Assembly (NCBI RefSeq): GCF_000189635.1
Contig: NW_002476512.1
Span: 1,240,001-1,304,000 of the forward strand
Reading direction: 5' to 3'
DNA: 64,000 nt
Source: Tetrahymena thermophila SB210
Lineage: Eukaryota > Ciliophora > Oligohymenophorea > Hymenostomatida > Tetrahymenidae
Positions 45,202-57,028 of the stretch are shown here, one piece after another. A program made the position numbers and the translations under genes. The notes under the pieces were generated by a model. That model saw only the letters and a list, made by a program, of their open reading frames with translations, made no database searches and was not told where the DNA came from. Numbering within the stretch: position 1 is the first letter of the stretch; each line of letters begins with the position of its first letter.

Positions 45202-46753
45202 ATTTAACTTTAAAAATATAACAACAAATCTATTTTTTTATAATGATTTAAATTAATTGTTAGAGTTAATGTAAATGAGACTTTACTTAGCTATTGACCT
45301 ATTTTACTATGAAAGAAAAATTTGAGTAGAAATTATTGATAGTTATTGATTAATTTTGTTTACTATAACGATAAATTGTAAATAATTTAAAGATATATTT
45401 CAAATACAAGCAAACTTCTTTATTTATTAATTTAACTTTCATTCAATTTCATTAATTAATAATAAGGAAATACAGAAGTTTATATTACCTTCTACTCAAT
45501 CAATCAATCAATCCCATATTTATAAAAAATACAAATTAAATAAATATAAATTTTATAATGATCTAAAAATAAATGATTGAATTTTCTCAAAAAGCTTGAA
45601 AATTTTATTTTTAGTGAAACATCTTAACAGTGGTACAAGATACATTTTTAGATAATTCGAAAATTTAAAAAATTATAATAGCAAATAAACATAATTTTAG
45701 CAATAATATAATTCTATTTATCTTCATTTATGTTCATTATAGTTAGAAAAAATATTAACTATCAATTTTTTAAAGGATTTTAAATTCTTTCAATAAATTT
45801 AAAATTTATTTATTATCTTTAAATTAAATAAATAAATAAATATATTTCTTTGAAATAGAAATATTAACAAGATAATTTGTTGTAAAATTAAGGAATATTA
45901 TTTATTTTCTAAAGCTGATTCTTTGATATTCCATTAAAAATATTTACATATTTTTATGTTAAGTTAGTAGACAGTTTTAATTATCAATATTTGATATTTA
46001 TCTAGAATTACTTGGAATAACATATTTCATTTGTTAAACATTTTATCTAGATAATTAGTAATTTAATTAAATTATAAACAAACAAACTAGTTATTTATTT
46101 TGTGAAAAATTAAAAATAACTAAATTTTAATACTTTTTTATAAAATGATTTAAAGATTTAATACTTTTATATATAATTATTAAAGGATTTAACATGTTTT
46201 AAGAAGAATAACTTATTTCATTTGTTAATTAGTAAGAAAGGAAGGAATTATTATTGAGTTATTTTTAACGAGTTTTATCAGCATGCATGTATAGAATTTA
46301 ATTAAATAAATAAATAATTTTATTTGAAAAATAAAAATTATAAACAAACAAGATATTATTTTTTATGGGGATTTAATTTAGGATAATGAAATTTTAATAC
46401 TTTAATATTAAATTATTAATAGATTTAATACATGTTTTAAGAGAGAGGAATAACTTTTCATTTGTTAAGTATATAGTAAGGAATTGTTATAGAGTGAGTT
46501 ATTTTTAACGAGTTTTATCTATCTATCCATTCAAATAGATAGAAAATTTGAAAAAGAAATTTATTGTGAAGAAAGAGTTGTTAGAAATTTAATAAGCGGT
46601 GAAAACAAATAAGATATTGATCAATTATTTAATAAATTAGTAAGTTTATTTATTATATACTTGGCTTATAATTATAGAATGAGTGAAAATAAATTTTAGC
46701 ATGATGGAATTTATGCTTTGCATGTTATCTAAAACTAACAAAAGCAAATTAAT
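45202..46753. other. divergent intergenic region with a partial duplication
   Basis: Both the ttd14-like gene (-) and the Gln/Asn-rich gene (+) must be transcribed from promoters in this interval. Apart from the duplicated block listed separately, it is plain A/T sequence. Confidence 0.5.
46076..46520. repeat. diverged two-copy direct repeat, period about 243 bp
   Basis: The block agttatttttaacgagttttatc occurs near 46257 and 46498. It is preceded in both copies by ttaacatgttttaag / ttaatacatgttttaag, an aggaataactt-like string and catttgttaa. Looser similarity extends leftward (aaattttaatactttt near 46122 and near 46390). Non-coding. Confidence 0.75.
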
Positions 46754-49030
46754 ATGTAAAACTAGCATTAAAGGAAATCGAGTGTGACTAGCACTGTTGT
46801 TGGATAACATAATTAAAGTGTTTCGAGCTAACTTAATTAAAATGGTATGAATAAAGTTTAGCTATAGAATTAATAAAAAGAGAACTAACAAAATAGCAGA
46901 CATTAAACGTCTTAATCTTACGCTGACTTCATAGCAGAGAAAGCAAATGAGTATAGATAACACAAAAATAGCAGATTTGAATAAAAAATGCAGCCTTAGC
47001 CTCCTTAACTCTCTTAGCGCAGTCCTAAAGGCAGCAACCTTTCAGTTTGGGCTACTGAAAAGGAGAATAGATTTGACTGGATAGGCAAAGAATAGAAGAA
47101 ATACTTCTAAGAAATTAATGGACAGTTAAAATCTTATAAGGAAATTTAAGTTAATCAAAGTACACAAGGTTCTTGGTAAAATTTAATAGATAAAACGCCT
47201 ATAACTGAGCAATATTAGAAAAAGCGATCTCTCTCAAGAGATGCTAATACAAAATAGAATACTCTGAGAGTTCTTCATCCCGAATAACAAGAAACCCCTC
47301 GATTTAACCCTTGCTTCAAAGGTGTTGTGATGTAAGAGCAAATAAATCCTTTAAAACTTGAAGAAAGAGCTAGGGAAAATAAAATTCAGAAAAAGCACTA
47401 AAATAATTTATAGTCATATGAAAAGATTGTTAACAAAGGTGTAATACCAGATACTACAGGAAGAGAGATTGCAATTTCTCGTAGGAAGTCAACAGATATT
47501 AAAATGAAATATGATTACTCAACACGAGTAGTCTTAAAAACCGAAGAAGGAGTACCAATCAAATATAGTCCATCTAAAATAAGATAAATGTATGAAGATG
47601 CTTACAATAATAATATGAGCAGTGTAATATTTTAAACTGATATTTCTCATAGTAACGAATCATTTGTCTTGCCTTAAAAAATTACATAATCAAAATTCAT
47701 TTAATCAGTATCAACTTTAAATAATTATGAGACTCCCAATGCTGTTATCAATCCTCAGATTAACAATTTCTTAGAATAAAAGAGTGTTATAAATAATTAA
47801 TCTAATATTTTAAAAGATTCCTAACGAATTTCTAAGCCACCACTAACTTAAAATACTATTGTAGAAAAAAATAGCAACAATAACAAACTGAGCATATAGT
47901 AGCAACATTTTTAAAAGTCATAAAATAATAAAGATGTATAGTAAAATAGCTAACCTTCTAATAAAAATAAAGGTAATACTAGCTAATAAACACAAAACAA
48001 TACTTCTTCTATTCATTGTCGTAAGAGTTCCTAAGGCTAATTGCTTAAATAGGAATATTCAACATAAAATAACGAATAGACTAATGTAAAGAAAAATTAA
48101 ATGGAATTACACAACATTCCATAAGATAAAACTCCTGAATAAATAAAAAAGAACTATTATAATGTAGACTATAAATTCAACTAAAACAGATAGAGATCGA
48201 ATTCAAAAAGAAGGTCATCCTAGACTGATGTTTTAAGAGCAGGAGATAGACTTTGGACAGATGTAAGGGATCAAAATTAAGAAGAGCTTAATAAAGATCC
48301 AAGTAGGGAAAGGCTAAAGACTAATACTTCAGACAGATATAATTTTTAAGGAAACTAAGAATTCTGGCAGAGTTAAAAATAAGAATAATTGTGGAAACAA
48401 GAAATGAAACTTAAAGAAAAGTAAAATAACAATATCATATTAGACGATCGAAAGAAGATAAATAGAAGAACATAAAGTTTAAGTACAAATTTGCTGACCG
48501 AAAACTCCACAAATTTAAACGATTTAATCATTACTGAAAACTAATAATAGAATAATTAAAAAGAAAATTAATTAAACCAAAGCTAAAAAATATAAAATCC
48601 ATATAATAATATAGTAAAACCATAGTAGAGTCAGATTCCCTTCTAGATACAGCCTTAAATAGATAGAAGAAATAGTATTAACAATCCTAATAACAGTAAT
48701 AATTAAAGATTTAATACAGTAGAAAACACAACTTTAGCTGCTTAGAATAGCTTAAGAAACTCTCCTTATAGAACTAGGTAAAATAGTCAATCATATAACA
48801 ATAATGACTATAATTGCATTTAATATTAAACATTTACCCAAGAAAACTCTAAGAACAATACTCCAAGATAATATGATTACAGTCCATAGTAAAGAGTTCA
48901 AACTAAATCGATTGAAACATCTAACAAATAATATGATAGAGATTAAACCCCAAAGCATTTCTATAATATCGAGTTTAACCAAGCTAAGGCAATTAAGTAA
49001 AAAATGTAAAGAAGCTAGATCTAATTTTGA
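46754..49030 (+). CDS. Gln/Asn-rich protein, 758 aa, unknown
   Basis: One uninterrupted ciliate-code frame runs from the ATG at 46754 (MQNQHQRKSSVTSTVVGQHN) to the TGA at 49028-49030. A more ordered segment, about residues 85-290, contains QSYADFIAEKANEYRQHKNS, WATEKENRFDWIGKEQKKYF, PRFNPCFKGVVMQEQINPLK and TRVVLKTEEGVPIKYSPSK. The remainder is dominated by Gln, Asn, Ser and Lys with RS-like basic patches (RQRSNSKRRSSQTDVLRAGD), probably disordered. Nearly every Gln is TAA or TAG, so under the standard code this gene is invisible. No membrane segment. Low-complexity proteins of this kind are common in ciliates and may be phosphoprotein scaffolds; no function can be read from it. Confidence 0.85.
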
Positions 49031-49751
49031 TTGAGCCATGCATGTTTTTTTCCAAAAATTTCCTGAATTTTTTTTATAAAGAATGTAGAATGTATTTAAT
49101 AAGAAAATATGATATATAATCAGGGATTATTATTGGATTTTTATAATTAAAGACATGCTCTTGTCAAAAGTGTAAAATTAATAGATAAAACTAGTTATTG
49201 ATAATATCTATCATCAAAATCATAAAATTTCAAAAAAAGTGTCATTAAAAATTCACAATCAAACAGTTTTGATGACTCTATCAAATACCCTGTTTATAAT
49301 TTAATAAAATCATATTTAAATTTTATTAATATATAATGTGTTTTATTACTATTATTATCTAGTAGTAGTCGTGTATTTTGCCTGTCTATATTAAATAATT
49401 TTTGTACTTAAAATTAAACATAATAAAAAATTCACAAAATCAATTTTTTAATTGAAAAATATTTATTTATTTATTAGTTAATAATATTTTATTTGTGTGA
49501 TTCTCAAAATAAAAAAAAATATTTCATAATGAGAAAATATAAAAAATTATTTTAGATTTTTAAAAATCATTAGGATATTACCAATTAATTTTAAACATAG
49601 CTTACAAGAATAAAAAAGATTTATATTAAAATTAATTCCATTCAAAAATTACTATTTAAAGTAGAAGAAAACTAAAAAATCTTACTTTCCATTTAAATAA
49701 ATAAATAAATTTGTATAACTTGGTTTTTAAGTAAGTTCTCATAAATAATAA
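49031..49751. other. intergenic stretch, nothing recognised
   Basis: A/T-rich sequence between two plus-strand genes, likely containing the 3' UTR of the first and the promoter of the second. No other feature seen. Confidence 0.5.
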
Positions 49752-51307
49752 ATGATTAGACAATCAAGAAGTCTCTCTCCTTAAGATGGAAGTAAAACAT
49801 ATTTGATGATTTTAATTACTACTTTTGTTTATAGCTTTTTATCAACTATTCAAAAAAATATGATATTGAATCTCTACTTTAATATTGAGTAGAATTTTAA
49901 AAAAATGACTTATTATATGTTTAGGTAAATATATCTCAAAATGTATTTCTATCTATAATTATTTAGAATAGAAAATAAGAGTAAAAGATATGTTGAAAGA
50001 AACTAAAGCTTAATTGAATTTTTATGTTTAAAAAATGTTTCTTTGCAATAAATATTTTAAGAATGAATTAAAATTTTATATTTGAAAAAACAAGACATTG
50101 AAATTTAGAGGATGTATGAGATACAAGTTGAAAAAAAAGAAGTTTTTGGAATAGGTGGGTATAAAGTGCCAAGAAAATACATTTCGAATGATAAGGTTTT
50201 TGTTCCATATAAATAGAAATTCTAAGCTAAGCCTAAAAGTGCTGAAAAATAGCCTACTGAGAGAGGTTTTTACTTAGATGAATAGATAAAATAATTAGGC
50301 AAATCTCCTAGTCCTCAGCAGTATACAGCACCTAAAAAGTGGATTCTCTCTGATAGAGAAAGAGAAAAGCTAGGCATTCCAAAACCAAATTAGATTCTTT
50401 ATAAATAAGATAGATAGAATTTCTTAGATTTAATAGAAAGAAGATAAAGTTTAAGTCCAACACCAGGTTGTGGTGCATATAAAAGTGAAAAAAGTGAATT
50501 TGATAACAAACTAAATAAACACCAGAAAAAAACTCTGGAGCTTATTCATGAGGAATAATCAAAGAAATAAAAGCCTTGCTTCATTAACTAATTTTACTAC
50601 GAAGGGACTACTTCACCTGGACCAGGATAGTGAGTTTTTAATATTCTTAAAATAAATAGATTTGCTATTTTAAATAAGCTCAAAATAATTAAAAAACTAT
50701 TTTAATCATGATTTATTTATTTATATTCTTTAAATGATTTAATTAATATATTTTAGATATTATCCTAGAGCAGAAATTAAAAAAATCCATGTTGACAAAA
50801 GAGATTTAGTCTACTGGAAAGAAAAACATAAACAGCCATCACCAATCAGAGTACCGAGAAATCCACCAGGAGTCGGAACATATAACCATCATCCTCTTGC
50901 TTATAAAACATTTGCTAAGTTATAAGAGTAGGAGGATCAAAAATTAGGAAAAAATAAAAAAAATAAAAAAAGCTATAGTCCATTACAAAAGAAAGGAGAG
51001 AAATTTGTGCATTATGGATTTGGAGTATCAGTAAGAGAAGTAGAACCAAAATTTAGTAAATCTAAAGTCAAACTTCTTCCTCGTCCTGGACCTGGTACTC
51101 AAAAATTAATATTAAGATTTTTAATTTATTTTATTTCTAAATATTTAAGGAAATTACAATTTAATTGCTAGTTGGGGAGAAAGATAATCAAAAAAGAATG
51201 ATCAATAAAGTACTTCACCTCCACCACGTAGAAATAATTACTTACAATTTATAACTACAGGAGTTTAAAAGTCAATATATTATGATTCATCTCCAAATTT
51301 GGTATGA
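49752..51307 (+). CDS. sperm-tail PG-rich repeat (SHIPPO/STPG-type) protein
   Basis: Start ATG at 49752 (MIRQSRSLSPQDG); the first intron is 49792-50094 (GT to AG), joining in phase to NIEIQRMYEIQVEKKEV. Later introns are about 50622-50756 and 51095-51149. The product has spaced PG-rich motifs: SPSPQQYTAPKKW, SPTPGCGAYKSEKSEF, TSPGPGQYYPRAEIKK (across an intron), NPPGVGTYNHHPLAYKT and LPRPGPGNYNLIASWGE. This is the STPG/ODF3 pattern found in axonemal, microtubule-lumen and outer-dense-fibre proteins. The TGA is at 51305-51307. Length is about 360 residues. Placing the start at 50112 (MYEIQV) is an alternative; the upstream exon is preferred because the splice keeps frame and gives an SP-rich start. 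Confidence 0.8.
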
Positions 51308-51732
51308 ATTACAAACAATTTGTTTATTATCTTTAAAAGCTGCTTCTTCATATCAAAAAACCAAAAAGGTTAAAATAATATTATCAAAAAAATAATGCAC
51401 CTATTATTAATAAAATTAAATTTTGAAAAAGGAAAAACAAGAAATAAATAAATAAATAAATAAGCAAATAAGAAAATAAATTAGTCAGAAAGAAAACTTA
51501 GAAAATTAGAAATAAAAAGCTGCTTAAATTGAATTAATTAAAAATAAATTAAAAGCATAAATCAAATTTTTTAAAAAAAATGTAATCTATTTATAATAAA
51601 AAAATTTCATTTTAGTTAGTGTTGAATTAGAAATTAAAAGGAAATAATTAATTTTTTTAGAAATTATATTAAGAAATTTATTTTAAAAAGTAAACTTTAT
51701 AAATTATAAATAAATCATTAATTTAAATTAAA
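51308..51732. other. convergent intergenic stretch with simple repeats
   Basis: A/T-rich sequence with an aataaataaataaataaataag run near 51441. It separates the 3' ends of the PG-rich protein gene and the kinase-like gene. Confidence 0.5.
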
Positions 51733-53586
51733 TCATTTAGCTAATTTAATATCTTCAAAATCTTTAATAAATTTATCATTATTCTCGTTGGAATCATCTG
51801 ATTAGCAGTCAGACTATGATTATTATGAATTTTTTATGTTTTCGTGAGAATTTCTTGATTTCTGAGAATATTAAGAAAATGATGATATTGGAACCAAATC
51901 AGAAAGTTTGGGTAAACTTAGCATTCCAAATTTACTTAATCTTTTTCCATGATTATTAGTAGGAGAATCTTGTTCATTTTATAATGAAGATTAAGAAGAT
52001 TCTTATGTTTTTTATGGAGCTGAAACTGCAGGTATCAAAGAAAATGAGTTTGATGTTGATGATTATTAAGATTTTGTTTTTTGTTGTTATTCTATGTTAA
52101 AATTATCATCTGTATTCGTTTAGGAATTATAAGGAAGTTAAATTCTGGAACTTTATTTTTTACTTTAAGAAGAGAAGCTATTTCGACTCTTATTATCTGA
52201 CTAATTTTAAAGATATTATTATTATTTTTAAAGACTCTAATCTAATTTTTTCTGATTAATTTCTGAAAAAAAGGGATGCTAAAGTACAGCTTAAATACTG
52301 ATTCTTTTAGAAGGGTTTATATTCAGCATTTTAAACCTATTTTATAATAAAAAACCATAATTTTTGTTATCATTTTATTATTTGTTTCTTGTTTATTAAT
52401 TATACAAAACAATTATCAAATATTTTTTTAGCTAACTTATTCTTTAAAGAAATATATATATGCTAATTTAATCAAATGAAATAATTTATAACCAATTAAT
52501 TATCTGATTACTTATCAAAATAAGTATTCCTTGATGCAATTATTCTGATTGGAATATATTTTTTATTAAATTAACAGATAAATATTATGAATAATAATTA
52601 CAATAAATCAATAGCTTCAGAAGATGCTTGTGGAATAATAGAAGGTAATTTCATGCTTTCATGAGAAGGTAAAATCTTAATTTACTTCTACTAGCACAGA
52701 GTATGAAACTCAGGATACTCTTTGTGATTTGGAATGCCAATAATTTTAAGTATTTGCATAAGTTAATCTATTTCGGAGTTACCTGCGAATAATGGATTCA
52801 AGCAACTATTTTTGTTAAAAATATTTCAATAGAAATAAATTTATTTTTGAAATAAACAAAAATAATCATATTATAATGCTTTTAAAAAAACAAATTCAAT
52901 CATATTCTTTCTTTTTTTTTTTAGAATAATAATTATATCAAGTAGATTATCAATATTTGCATGATTATATTCATTTAAAATAGAAAAAGACTATTTATTT
53001 ACTAAAGCTCACCCATTATACAGCCTAGTGCCCAAATATCTATCTTTGTATTCTACTATTATTTTAGGATAGATTCTGGAGACTCGTAGTATCTGCTAGT
53101 GACATATGCTGTGTTATTGTGTTTATTTTGAAATTCTGCATTAGAAAATTATCCTACTTTAATCCTATTTTGTTTTGTGACATATATATTCTCAGGAGAG
53201 AGATCTCTATGCATTATTCCGTTTAGGTGACATTAATTTAAAGCTAAAGCAATTTAGTAAATTATTTTTTTTATTTATTCTTCACTAATTTTTTTGCGGC
53301 TATCTGCAAAACTTTAATAATACTGGCTAAGGTTTGTTTCAAAGTATTCGAATACTAAGAATAATTATTTATCCTATCTAATAATCTCTTTTATTTTGAT
53401 GATATTTGGGTGATTCAGCACTCTAAGAACTTTCACCTATCTAATAGAGATGCATTCTTCCCAAGTACTGCATTTCTTATTATGCTCTTCTATTAAATGC
53501 ATTTCACCATTTTCTAAGCTCTCTGCTCGATAATAACTTCCATATTAGTGGTATCCCAGTGTCATATTTATTTTATATCTATGCAT
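51733..53586 (-). CDS. RCK/MOK-like protein kinase, probably a pseudokinase
   Basis: Start ATG at 53586 (MHRYKINMTLGYHQYGSYYR); TGA at 51733-51735. The family is CMGC, near MAK/ICK/MOK ciliary kinases: STWEECISIRQVKVLRVL, NHPNIIKIKEIIRQDKQLFL, VFEYFETNLSQYY, IIYQIALALNQCHLNGIMHR, YESPES and DIWALGCIMGEL, then across an intron CLNPLFAGNSEIDQLMQILK and, after another intron, MLNINPSKRISIQAVLQHPF. The tail (about 190 residues) is Ser/Gln/Asn-rich. Key positions are changed: the glycine loop lacks its second Gly; the VAIK Lys is missing (GEMHLIEEH); the helix-C Glu is Gln (RQVKVL); HRDLK is HRDLS; and DFG reads QFS. The HRD Asp and following Asn remain. Loss of the ATP Lys and the metal-binding Asp together argues against normal phosphotransfer. 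Confidence 0.85.
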
Positions 53587-54480
53587 ATTTACTCAATTTC
53601 TATTAAAGACAACAAATAATGCTTATTTTATATTACTCCTACTTTGATGCTTTATTTCTACAAGATTTGTGGTAAAAATTATTATTAATTATAAAATTTA
53701 ACACAATTTATTAAATAGAATAATAATAAATAAATAAATAACACTGCTATAAATCTAGATTTCTATAAAGTAGAATCTATACTAATATATCCAAAGCCTT
53801 TATTTATGTACATAAATATTTTAATTAATATTCCATTTATCTTCCAAATTTAGTTTCTTTCTTCAAAAATGGTTTTTTGATATAAATTTTTTTTTTAATT
53901 AGATTAATATTTTTAATAAAAAATAATTTTTATGAGCTTTTATATGACAATTTACATATTATTTTAATTGCTTTATTAAAATAAATAAATAAAAAAGTAA
54001 TTAATTATTTAATAATTAAACTAAATCAAATAACTAATATTAAATCAATGAAAAGTTAACAATTTCTACATATGTATGGTGTATGAATTTATGTAAGTAT
54101 AAGTATATGTGTGTAGATTTTTACAACAAAAATTAGATTGAAATAATAAGTTATATAATTAGTTAATATTTTAAATTTTATTGAGTTTTTCTAAGTCATT
54201 AGTGGATACTTAATTTTTTTTTATTTTGTTAAATTTTTATATAGGTTGAGTGGATAGTGTTAATTAAAGCTTTTATTTATATATTTTTTAATTAATTGTT
54301 TTCTATTGGGTATAATTGAGATTTTTAAAGAGCCTTCAGTAAATAGATAGATTGATAGATTGATTGATAGATAGATAGAGAGATAGTTTTTAAAAGTTAT
54401 AAGTTATGTTAGAGGTAAAAACTATTTATTATTGACATTCAAATTAGTGGCTCTTCCTTTAATGAGATAAAATAAATCAA
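53587..54480. other. intergenic stretch with GATA simple repeat
   Basis: A/T-rich sequence between the kinase-like gene start and the stop of the next minus-strand gene. It contains an imperfect tagatagattgatagattg / gatagatagatagagagata microsatellite at about 54342-54386. No gene recognised. Confidence 0.5.
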
Positions 54481-57028
54481 TCAATCATCAGATATTGAAT
54501 GATCACTAGAAGCTGCTGCCTTTTCCATGAAGTAGTCTGCAGAGTCAAATTTATTCTTTTTAGTATTTTATTTCATTTTAACAATAATGTCTTTTTTTTT
54601 CAGGATATAATGTCTTTCACATATATCAGCCTATGCTTATATAATTTGCTCAACTTTTTCATTGACTATATCATCAAGAGAGCCAGATTTTTTGTAAAGC
54701 TTTTAATCATTTTATTGTTGTAATTATTAAGTTTCTTACTATTACTATTACTGCATAAAGTAATCAGCTGAATCAAATTAGGTAAGATGTTTCTTATTGA
54801 TTAAAGGTAATCTCTTTTTATGGAGAATGTACTTAGCTTCCATTCTGTCAGATTGAATGTTCACTATTTTTTCAGTTTCCATGCTTATATCAGGCATGCT
54901 TTTTACTTTTGGCTATTGCTACTTAGTACCTACTAATTCTTAAGAGCCTTAAGAATTTTAAGCAAATTAATTTAAATTGAAATTTTAGGGGGCAGCAATA
55001 TCATTTTAAAATGGATTTTGAGCTTGTTCAGATTAATTATTATGGTTTGCATTTGAGCCTGACTCACTTATCTCAGAGCAGCTACTCAAAGTTTAATAAA
55101 ACTAGTTATACTCTTATTCAACTTTTTCTATCTAGCGCTCCAGCATCTACTCCCATTCTTCTTAAGATATTGGATGGGAAGAACCACTTTCTTTTGCTAT
55201 ATCCATAAAGTAATCTGCACTATCAAAATTCTTTCTCAGCTTTGGAATAAGTGGTTTTCTTTTAGCACAGCAGATAAAGTGCTTGTCACCAAAATCTGCT
55301 TATTTTTGCATAGCTTTATCAGCTTCGCTCAATATTTGCTATTCTTCAGATTGATACTCTTACTCATCCCCACAGTTAGATTCTTTTTACATGAAATAAT
55401 CTGCAGAATCAAATTTCTTCTTCTATATATTAAAAATAAAAATAAGCATTTGTAATTAATTCAGATATTATTTTATATTATCAAGCAAGCCCTTTAGCCA
55501 TTTAAAATTATTCTAAATTTGGAAAAGTATGAAAAAGAAAATAAATTTAGTTTTAAGTTGTGCTTCACATAATGATTTTTGTCTTTAAAAACCAAAAATT
55601 AGATTTATTTATCAATTAGTTTCATTTTGTTAAAGAAGTAGTTCGTTGTTTTGATTAAATTAATTTTTATGTTAATTTTGAAACAAACTATGCAAAAAAT
55701 TTGAATTATATTATAGCCAGAATTATTTTTAATTAAAAGAATGAAATCAGGTGAAATTTTTTTAAAAGTTATAATAGCTTTAATAAATTCTGGCAAAAGA
55801 ATAAATAATTACTATACAGCTCAGTATCTATTGGCTATTATATAAAATGTTTGTTTATTATTATTCAAGTTCATCATTAAAATTTTTTTGATTATCATAA
55901 AAATAAATAGCCTGCCTTTATGCCTTTAGTTTTTTTTTAAAAAAACAGAGTATATTGTTTTTTAATGGGTATAGTAAGTAATATATTATTCTATTATTCT
56001 TATAATTTAATATTGATAAGTATTTATGTATGTATGAATGAATGGATAGGGATTTAAAAGATAAGCATAATATTGGATTTTTCTTCATAAGGCTAATAAA
56101 TTTGATAATTGAATTTGGTTGATTGTGGATTGAATGAATTGTGGGGAAAAGAAAGAAGATTTGTATGAATAATAATTTTTTATATTCTTATCAACTTTTA
56201 TATCAACAATCTTACTTCATTTAAAGAATATTAGCTTAGTTATTTCATAGTAAATGATTAGTTTAAAAAAAATTTATAGTTTTAATTTCATTTTCTTGTA
56301 AAATTGTTTGTTTTTCTTTTAAGATATTATGCTAATAACAAATCACTTAATATAGAAAAAGTGAATTAATTAATTGGTTGAGCGTTGCTGATAGATAGGT
56401 TAATATACTTAGCAATAAATTGTTATCAGAAATTTGCTATTAAGATAATACTAAAAATGAATATAAAAAAATTACCTCTTTTTAAATCATAGAAAGTTTT
56501 CTCTTAAAATTAGATTCTCCATACTTCTCTTTCATTGCTTCGCAAGCCTGCATGAAAAACTCCCTGCTTTGCTATGCCATTTTTTCTTCTTGGTCTTTTC
56601 TTCTTTATTCTTTTTCATTCTAAATGCATTATTAATAGAAGTAGTCAGCGGAGTCAAAAACTTTCTTTCTCTATTAAAAATTAAGAATATTAATTTAAAA
56701 AGGCAAACATTATTTTATAACTTAAAAAATGTTTTATTTCAATTCAACATTTCTAAATTAGCTTGGTGCTTTGTTAAAAATTAACTTATCAGTAGCGTAA
56801 ATTTTTTTCTCTTTTCTGATCTTTCAGATAGAGTAACAAACAACATGTAAATAAATAGAGTGTGCTTTTTAAATTATAAAAAAATATTACCTTATTGATA
56901 AGTGTTGGCTTGGCAATATTGCTTCTTACTGCTGAAGGGTCAGCTCCAGAAGCTTCAATCCTAAATACTGACTATCTGTACTAACTTTAATTATTAGCAA
57001 TTTGAGCAGCTGTTGATAATATCGACAT
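54481..57028 (-). CDS. multi-motif endosulfine-like protein (five FDSADYF motifs)
   Basis: Start ATG at 57028 (MSILSTAAQIANNQSQYRQS); TGA at 54481-54483. Exon 1 ends PTLINK near 56893. Exon 2 (about 56675-56478) begins RKKVFDSADYFYQQCIQ. A long last exon (about 55424-54481) holds KKKFDSADYFMQKES, LRKNFDSADYFMDIAKE, HLTQFDSADYFMQQQ and KNKFDSADYFMEKAAAS. Each motif follows a basic stretch, in several cases with a Pro-Leu-Ile-x-Lys element (AKRKPLIPKLRK, HKKRLPLINKK, AKPTLINK). Endosulfine/ARPP19/Igo proteins carry one KYFDSGDY motif whose Ser, phosphorylated by Greatwall kinase, turns them into PP2A-B55 inhibitors. Here the Gly is Ala in all five copies and the copies are linked by Gln/Ser/Glu-rich spacers. 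Total is about 390 residues, against roughly 110-120 for a usual endosulfine. Function in PP2A control is inferred. Confidence 0.8.

Noticed and set aside
48791-49039. Minus-strand 82-codon ORF MAQSKLDLASLHF
   Set aside because: Antisense to the C-terminus of the 758-residue Gln/Asn-rich protein, which continues to its TGA at 49028.
54342-54386. GATA microsatellite as a possible regulatory cluster
   Set aside because: An imperfect simple repeat; similar short runs occur throughout the window.
55011-55455. Two plus-strand ORFs at 55011-55208 and 55174-55455
   Set aside because: Antisense to the last exon of the endosulfine-like gene, whose minus-strand frame carries four repeated motifs.
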